A stretch of 64,000 bases of DNA from NCBI GenBank assembly GCA_964546015.1, contig CAZJHO010000001.1, positions 62,001-126,000 on the forward strand, given 5' to 3'. Position numbers and translations under genes: made by a program. The notes beneath the pieces were generated by a model. That model was not told the DNA's origin. It did no database searches and was given only the letters and a program-made list of their open reading frames with translations. This DNA comes from JAFGVL01 sp964546015 (GTDB lineage Bacteria; Bacteroidota; Bacteroidia; Bacteroidales; Paludibacteraceae). Below, piece after piece: positions 59,141 to 64,000 of this stretch. Position 1 is the first letter of the stretch. Each line of letters starts with the position of its first letter.

Positions 59141-60466
59141 TTATAAGGTAGGTAAACTCATACCATTAATTTTTCGGTATAGGTCAAGAGCATAAATATC
59201 CGTCATTCCTGAAATATAATCCAATACAGCTTGTATTTTTCCATAGGTTGTGGGGTTATCTGTTTCATATTGAGAAGGAATGCGTAAGAGCAACATCTCC
59301 GAATATTTTTTTTCTTTGTTTAATACAGCATGTGTCAATCGGTTTATCAGAGTATAGATAATATTATATCCGGCAATTTCGATATCTACTACATCTTTTG
59401 ATTTGTAAATTTGTTTTAACGAGATCTTTTCACATTCATTGTATGCAGAGTATAATTCCGTAGAGATTTTTTCTATTAATGAAGAAGAAAATTCTCCATC
59501 TAGAATAGACTCTTCGTTATTTACGAAAACTTCTACGCAAGCATCGATTAAAATACCAATAACAGAGGAACGCAAATATGCTATTTGTTCATTTTCGTCT
59601 TCCACTATTTTAAGCGTTTCAAAAGTGCGTTCTAATCGTTTTTCAGGGATAAAGGACAAAAGTAATTCTTTCGTTTTCTGATTATTGATGAGTTTTAGTT
59701 TGTGCGCATCTTCAATATCCATTATTTCGTAGCAAATATCATCGGCTGCTTCGACCAAGTAAACTAATGGATGGCGGGTATAGCGGTTCGGTTGTATTTC
59801 TTCGAGTCCGATTTCCGTTGCAATGCGCTTAAAATCATCTTTTTCGGAAAGAAAGAATCCGAATTTTTGTTTCTTTTCTGTTGTATAATTTGAAGAATAG
59901 GGATATTTAACGATTGCAGCCAAAGTCGAATATGTTAGAGCAAAACCACCTTTTCTTCTTCCTTTAAATTGATGGGTAAGTAGCCGAAATGCATTGGCAT
60001 TTCCTTCAAAAGAAATAATGTCTTTCCATTCTTCATGGTTCATTTTTTCTTGTAGAAAAGCGCCTTCTCCTTCCGAGAAATAAGTAGCAATAGCTTTTTC
60101 GCCCGAATGACCAAAAGGAGGATTCCCTAAATCGTGAGCCAAGCAGGCTGCTGAGACAATAGCGCCTATTTCATCAATAAATGGAGAAAACCCGAAGCCA
60201 TGTTTTTCTTGTAGTTTTTTGCTGACCCCATTTCCTAAAGAACGACCAACGCAAGCCACTTCTAGACTGTGTGTAAGACGATTATGTACAAATACACTCC
60301 CCGGAAGTGGGAAAACTTGTGTTTTGTTTTGTAATCGACGAAAAGCTGAAGAAAAAATTAATCTGTCATAATCTCGTTGAAATTCGGTACGGTCATCGTG
60401 GTGGAGATTGTGTAGATTCTCCATTCCAAATCGTTTATTAGATAAAAGAGTAGTCCAATTCATCAT
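59141..60466 (-). CDS. dgt: dGTP triphosphohydrolase-like HD protein
   Basis: 441 residues. The HD-domain residues are in RLTHSLEVACVGRSLG (H), AACLAHDLGNPPFGHSGE (HD) and a later D. The N-terminus (FQRDYDRLIFSSAFRRLQNK, TQVFPL) is typical of Dgt. It removes triphosphate from dGTP. It is last in the run tsaC, M48 protein, dgt, with gaps of 9 and 30 nt. Confidence 0.9.
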   Translation of the reverse strand: MMNWTTLLSNKRFGMENLHNLHHDDRTEFQRDYDRLIFSSAFRRLQNKTQVFPLPGSVFVHNRLTHSLEVACVGRSLGNGVSKKLQEKHGFGFSPFIDEIGAIVSAACLAHDLGNPPFGHSGEKAIATYFSEGEGAFLQEKMNHEEWKDIISFEGNANAFRLLTHQFKGRRKGGFALTYSTLAAIVKYPYSSNYTTEKKQKFGFFLSEKDDFKRIATEIGLEEIQPNRYTRHPLVYLVEAADDICYEIMDIEDAHKLKLINNQKTKELLLSFIPEKRLERTFETLKIVEDENEQIAYLRSSVIGILIDACVEVFVNNEESILDGEFSSSLIEKISTELYSAYNECEKISLKQIYKSKDVVDIEIAGYNIIYTLINRLTHAVLNKEKKYSEMLLLRIPSQYETDNPTTYGKIQAVLDYISGMTDIYALDLYRKINGMSLPTL

Positions 60467-60496
60467 AAATTAAAAAAACTCAAAATGAGTGTTGAA

Positions 60497-61201
60497 TCAA
60501 ATATGGTATGTTTTTATTTCTTTTCGTAATGCTTTTGCACAATTGTTGGTTACTTTATTCATCAACTGCCAAAATCGGTCGCCATGGTTCATTTCTGCTG
60601 TATGACAGAGTTCATGAAGTATTACATAGTCAATTAAATGAGCAGGAAGCGTCAATAAATAATATGATAAATTGATGCTTTTTTTGCTTGAACAACTCCC
60701 CCAACGACCTTTGCTCTTTTGTATCTTTACATCTTTAAAAGTAAAATTGTGTTTCTGAGCTAATTGAGCTAATCTTGGAATAAGCAATCGTTTGGCCTCT
60801 TTGCGTAAAAAAAAGTCAATTCCGTTTTTAAAAGTATTTTGCATTTGTTCAGAGTTGGCGTTTGCCGTCTCAGGATATTCGATCAACAAAATACCATCTT
60901 TTAATCTAAAAAATACCTTATTGCGAGGCGATGCTTTTACTTCTGTTATGAACGATAATGTTTTTAGTGGATTTTCTTCGTTAATAATAAAAGATTGTTT
61001 TTGCTTTTTTATTTTTTGTTGTTTAGCTCTTATTTTGGGTCGCATTTGTTCCAAAAACGACACTCCTTCTTTAATATTTGCATTTGGCGGTAAAGTCAGG
61101 TGTAAACTGTTGGGTTTAATAGTAATTCTGATTCGGAGTGATCGTTTGCTGCGTATTACTTCAATTTCTCCGAATTCTTTATCGTCAATAATGTTGTTCA
61201 T
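60497..61201 (-). CDS. YgjP-like zinc metallopeptidase (M48/DUF45)
   Basis: 234 residues. The zinc site is LHELCHTAEMNHGDRFW, with the third ligand further on. KSKGRWGSCSSKKSINLSYY is the conserved substrate strand. No signal peptide or membrane helix. Substrate unknown; such genes often sit by nucleotide or DNA-repair genes. Confidence 0.85.
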   Translation of the reverse strand: MNNIIDDKEFGEIEVIRSKRSLRIRITIKPNSLHLTLPPNANIKEGVSFLEQMRPKIRAKQQKIKKQKQSFIINEENPLKTLSFITEVKASPRNKVFFRLKDGILLIEYPETANANSEQMQNTFKNGIDFFLRKEAKRLLIPRLAQLAQKHNFTFKDVKIQKSKGRWGSCSSKKSINLSYYLLTLPAHLIDYVILHELCHTAEMNHGDRFWQLMNKVTNNCAKALRKEIKTYHI

Positions 61202-61210
61202 TTTAATAGA

Positions 61211-61774
61211 CTATTTTCGGATAATTTTTATCACATTCCCTTTTTCTATTTTTATGATAGATGATGGCTGTGCAGGTGTAATATCGTCTTGTTTATAGTA
61301 GATAACATAATCTGCGGCGGAAATAATTTCTTTGCTTATTTCTTTAAAATTTTTAGGCGATGGCATTCCTGTTATATTTGCCGAAGTCGAAACAATAGGC
61401 CGGTTAAAAGTAGCACACAATTTTTTAGAAAATTCTTCATTGGTAATTCGTATGCCGATACTTTTGTCTGATGCAATAAGATTAGCAGCTAAATTTTTAG
61501 CTCCCGGATAAATAATTGTTAAAGGCTTATCGGCTAAATCAATTAAATCCCATGCAATATCAGGAACTTCATCTACATAACTTTGTATACGGGCAATATT
61601 ATCCATCAGTACAAGCATGGATTTTTGGTCGGAGCGTTTTTTTATTTCGTAAATTCGCTGTACGGCGCTTTCGTTAGTGGCATCGCAACCTAATCCCCAA
61701 ATAGTATCTGTAGGATAGAGAATTACCCCTCCGTTTTGTAACACTTCGACTGCTTTTTTTATTTCTTCAATCAT
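61211..61774 (-). CDS. tsaC: Threonylcarbamoyl-AMP synthase
   Basis: 187 residues from ATG 61774. GGVILYPTDTIWGLGCDA and RSDQKSMLVLMDN are substrate motifs; SIGIRITNEEFSKKLC and PIVSTSANITGMP follow. It makes threonylcarbamoyl-AMP for t6A37. Too short for the two-domain Sua5. tsaE is 27 kb away in the same window. Confidence 0.93.
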   Translation of the reverse strand: MIEEIKKAVEVLQNGGVILYPTDTIWGLGCDATNESAVQRIYEIKKRSDQKSMLVLMDNIARIQSYVDEVPDIAWDLIDLADKPLTIIYPGAKNLAANLIASDKSIGIRITNEEFSKKLCATFNRPIVSTSANITGMPSPKNFKEISKEIISAADYVIYYKQDDITPAQPSSIIKIEKGNVIKIIRK

Positions 61775-61896
61775 AAGAATGATAATTTTGGCTTGTAAAA
61801 GTACTAAAAAGAAGCGAAACCGATTTGATTTAAATTTAATCGTAAAAGTCAAAGTTTGTATTTGTATTAGTATAGTCTAATTTTTAAATTAAAAAC

Positions 61897-61927
61897 TTGA
61901 TTTGTCTAAAGTAAAATCTTATTTTTG
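61897..61927 (+). promoter_or_regulatory. Promoter of the PPi-PFK gene
   Basis: TTG (61897-61899), 20 nt, TATTTTTG (61920-61927). Leader of about 43 nt. Confidence 0.7.
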
Positions 61928-61976
61928 CAAAGTCACATTAGATATAATGCATTAGTACCATTCATCGTTTTAATAT

Positions 61977-63623
61977 ATGGATATAAGTTTACTCGAAAAA
62001 GTACGAAAAATATATCAGCCTAAATTACCTAATTCACTAAAAGGTTTTGTGAAAATAAAGGAAGGAAAAGCGACAGAGTCGGTTGATAATCAGATTGAAA
62101 TAAGAGCTTTGTTTCCTAAAACTTACGGAATGCCAATCATTGAGTTTGTGGAAGGCGAGCAAAAAACATATAGTCCTCAAAATGTTGGTGTTATACTATC
62201 GGGTGGGCAAGCTCCGGGAGGACATAATGTGATTTCCGGTCTTTTTGACGGATTGAAAAAAATTAATCCAAGCAGTAAATTATATGGATTTTTGTGCGGT
62301 CCTTCAGGTTTAATTGAGCATAAATATAAAGAACTTACAGCCGAAATTATTAATGAATACCGTAATACAGGTGGATTTGATATGATTGCTTCAGGACGCA
62401 CTAAATTAGAAAAAACAGAACAATTTGATCTAGGCGCAGAAATTTGTAAAAAGTTAAATATTAACGCAATCGTGATTATTGGTGGTGATGATTCTAATAC
62501 AAATGCTTGTATTTTGGGCGAATATTACAAACAGAAAAATATTGGTATTCAGATAATTGGTTGTCCGAAAACAATTGATGGCGATTTAAAGAATGAAATG
62601 ATAGAAACATCATTCGGATTTGATACTGCTACCAAAGTGTATTCGGAATTAATTGGAAATATCCAACGCGATGCTAATTCGGCACGCAAGTATTGGCATT
62701 TTATCCGTTTGATGGGTCGTTCGGCTTCTCATATTACACTTGAGTGCGCATTACAGACACAACCCAATGTGGCAATAATATCAGAGGAGGTAGAAGCTAA
62801 AAGACAATCACTTATCGATGTGGTAAATCAAATTGTGGATTCTATTGTCGAACGAGGAAATGCAGGTTATAATTTCGGAATTGTACTTGTCCCTGAAGGT
62901 TTGCTTGAATTTATCCCTGATATAAAAGCATTAATTGCCGAATTAAACGATTTGTTGGCAACCGACGAGTTTAAAGCCTTATCATGCAATGATAAACAGC
63001 GCGATTTTATTCTTTCCAAGCTTTCGGAGACTAATAAAGCGATTTTTGCTTCACTACCATTATTTATTGCTAAACAATTAACTATGGATCGTGATTCACA
63101 TGGAAATGTCCAAGTTTCGCTTATAGAAACAGAAAAAATGTTGATCGAAATGGTAAAAGTGCGTTTGAATGAATTAAAAACATCAGGTGTTTATAAAGGA
63201 AAATTCGGATCATTAGCTCATTTCTTCGGTTACGAAGGGCGTTGTGCATTCCCATCTAATTTTGATGCGGATTATTGTTACGCTCTTGGATACAATGCAG
63301 CACTATTAATTGCCGAAGGAAAAACAGCTTATATGTCCTGTATACGCAACTGCTGCAAACCTTCGGAAGAATGGATTGCAGGAGGAATTCCAATTGTTTC
63401 AATGATGAATATTGAGCGTCGTCAGGGTAAAAATGTACCGGTAATTCGTAAAGCGCTGGTTAACTTGAACGATGCACCATTTAAATTTTTTGCAAGCAAG
63501 CGTAAAGAATGGGCTGGAGCCAACGATACATTTGTATATCCGGGTCCTGTGCAGTTCTTTGGACCAACAGAAATATGCGATGTGCGTTCGAAAACATTGC
63601 AATATGAAACAAACGGATATTAA
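61977..63623 (+). CDS. pfp: Pyrophosphate-dependent 6-phosphofructokinase
   Basis: 548 residues, the long PPi-PFK type. GVILSGGQAPGGHNVISGLF and IIGGDDSNTNACILGEYY give the GGDD that marks PPi rather than ATP use; GCPKTIDGDL is the PKTIDGD active-site motif, and MGRSASHITLECALQTQP binds fructose-6-phosphate. It acts reversibly in glycolysis. Its own promoter precedes it; a HIT gene follows 41 nt later. Confidence 0.93.
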   Translation: MDISLLEKVRKIYQPKLPNSLKGFVKIKEGKATESVDNQIEIRALFPKTYGMPIIEFVEGEQKTYSPQNVGVILSGGQAPGGHNVISGLFDGLKKINPSSKLYGFLCGPSGLIEHKYKELTAEIINEYRNTGGFDMIASGRTKLEKTEQFDLGAEICKKLNINAIVIIGGDDSNTNACILGEYYKQKNIGIQIIGCPKTIDGDLKNEMIETSFGFDTATKVYSELIGNIQRDANSARKYWHFIRLMGRSASHITLECALQTQPNVAIISEEVEAKRQSLIDVVNQIVDSIVERGNAGYNFGIVLVPEGLLEFIPDIKALIAELNDLLATDEFKALSCNDKQRDFILSKLSETNKAIFASLPLFIAKQLTMDRDSHGNVQVSLIETEKMLIEMVKVRLNELKTSGVYKGKFGSLAHFFGYEGRCAFPSNFDADYCYALGYNAALLIAEGKTAYMSCIRNCCKPSEEWIAGGIPIVSMMNIERRQGKNVPVIRKALVNLNDAPFKFFASKRKEWAGANDTFVYPGPVQFFGPTEICDVRSKTLQYETNGY

Positions 63624-63664
63624 ATTTATTTTTAAATATTGTTAAACTTAAAATATTTTAAATT

Positions 63665-64000
63665 ATGCCAACACCAGTGTCAGAATGTTTGTATTGTCAG
63701 AATAATGAGACATTACACGATTTAATGATTAAAATTTGTGATTTAGGAGTTTCACAACTGTTTTTGTTTAAAGAACAATCACATCCGGGGCGTTGTAATG
63801 TTGTTTATAAAGATCATGGAGTAGAGTTCCACGAATTAACAGATGAACAACGAAATGCTTTTATGGCAGATGTTGCTAAAACAGCAAAAGCTATTGCTAA
63901 AGCTTTCAATCCTACTAAAATTAACTATGGGGCATATGCCGATACTTTGTCGCATTTGCATATGCATATTGTACCTAAGTACGAAGGTGGTTTCGGTTTC
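63665..64000 (+). CDS. HIT-family protein, partial
   Basis: 112 residues to the right edge. CLYCQ at 8-12 is a likely zinc knuckle. FLFKEQSHPGRCNVVYKDHG and HLHMHIVPKY (the HIT triad) identify a nucleotide hydrolase or transferase. The end is missing. It probably shares the PPi-PFK transcript. Confidence 0.9.
   Translation, partial: MPTPVSECLYCQNNETLHDLMIKICDLGVSQLFLFKEQSHPGRCNVVYKDHGVEFHELTDEQRNAFMADVAKTAKAIAKAFNPTKINYGAYADTLSHLHMHIVPKYEGGFGF

Overview
This window looks like a core-genome stretch of a bacterium of the order Bacteroidales (phylum Bacteroidota), in the Paludibacter/Dysgonomonas/Porphyromonadaceae range rather than a named species. The evidence is internal. The DNA is AT-rich, and most genes lack a Shine-Dalgarno site. 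Promoters fit the Bacteroides form, TTTG, about 19 nt, then TAnnTTTG (for example before tRNA-Phe, HU, ffh and the winged-helix gene). The F-type ATPase genes run in the Bacteroidetes order D-C-x-B-E-F-H-A-G. Family markers of the group are present: GGGtGRT protein, DUF4271, DUF3332, pyrophosphate-dependent phosphofructokinase and a Mrp without its CxxC. I see no prophage, insertion sequence, CRISPR array or rRNA.

Layout. 1-7 kb: truncated OprB-like porin, tRNA-Phe, miaB, a 0.3 kb interspersed repeat, an AmpG-like transporter, an acetyltransferase with aroB, and a YfcE-like phosphoesterase. 7.2-15.1 kb: the complete ATP synthase operon, with long hairpins in two gaps and a dead four-helix-bundle gene between atpA and atpG. 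15.3-20.8 kb: small XRE regulator, an OmpA-SPOR protein, then a NifU-like / four-helix / GGGtGRT operon and a cyclophilin lipoprotein. 20.8-27.3 kb: a mostly leftward block with mrp, and argD-LOG-DUF4271-hemD-rnpA-yidD-tatD, then rnhB. 27.8-33.8 kb: winged-helix protein, a KAS III-like enzyme, trpS, and a rhomboid-rhomboid-EEP-purE operon. 34-39.4 kb: HU, tsaE/efp divergent pair, then argR-GNAT-argG-rmuC. 39.4-47.6 kb: a periplasmic helical protein, parE, a low-complexity lipoprotein, ffh, folD, doxX, a 2-hydroxyacid dehydrogenase and panB. 47.8-57.2 kb: Lrp-yifB, three tandem FKBPs, and dnaE-argE. 57.3-64 kb: glycosyltransferase, DUF3332 lipoprotein, tsaC-M48-dgt, PPi-PFK and a truncated HIT protein.

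Functional links. Arginine synthesis is scattered over four places (argD, argR-GNAT-argG, argE behind dnaE), with a near-perfect palindrome at the argR promoter that is a good ARG-box candidate. tRNA modification is represented by miaB, tsaC and tsaE. Envelope biology is represented by the porin, OmpA-SPOR, AmpG-like, FKBP, rhomboid and lipoprotein genes.

Most of the unusual signal is in non-coding or mobile-looking sequence: four-helix-bundle genes flanked by inverted repeats inside two otherwise conserved operons, at least four families of intergenic inverted repeats, a rhomboid paralogue that has lost its catalytic histidine beside an intact one, and the uncharacterised GGGtGRT/NifU-like pair. 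Function calls rest on recognised motifs and family knowledge; no database search was possible.
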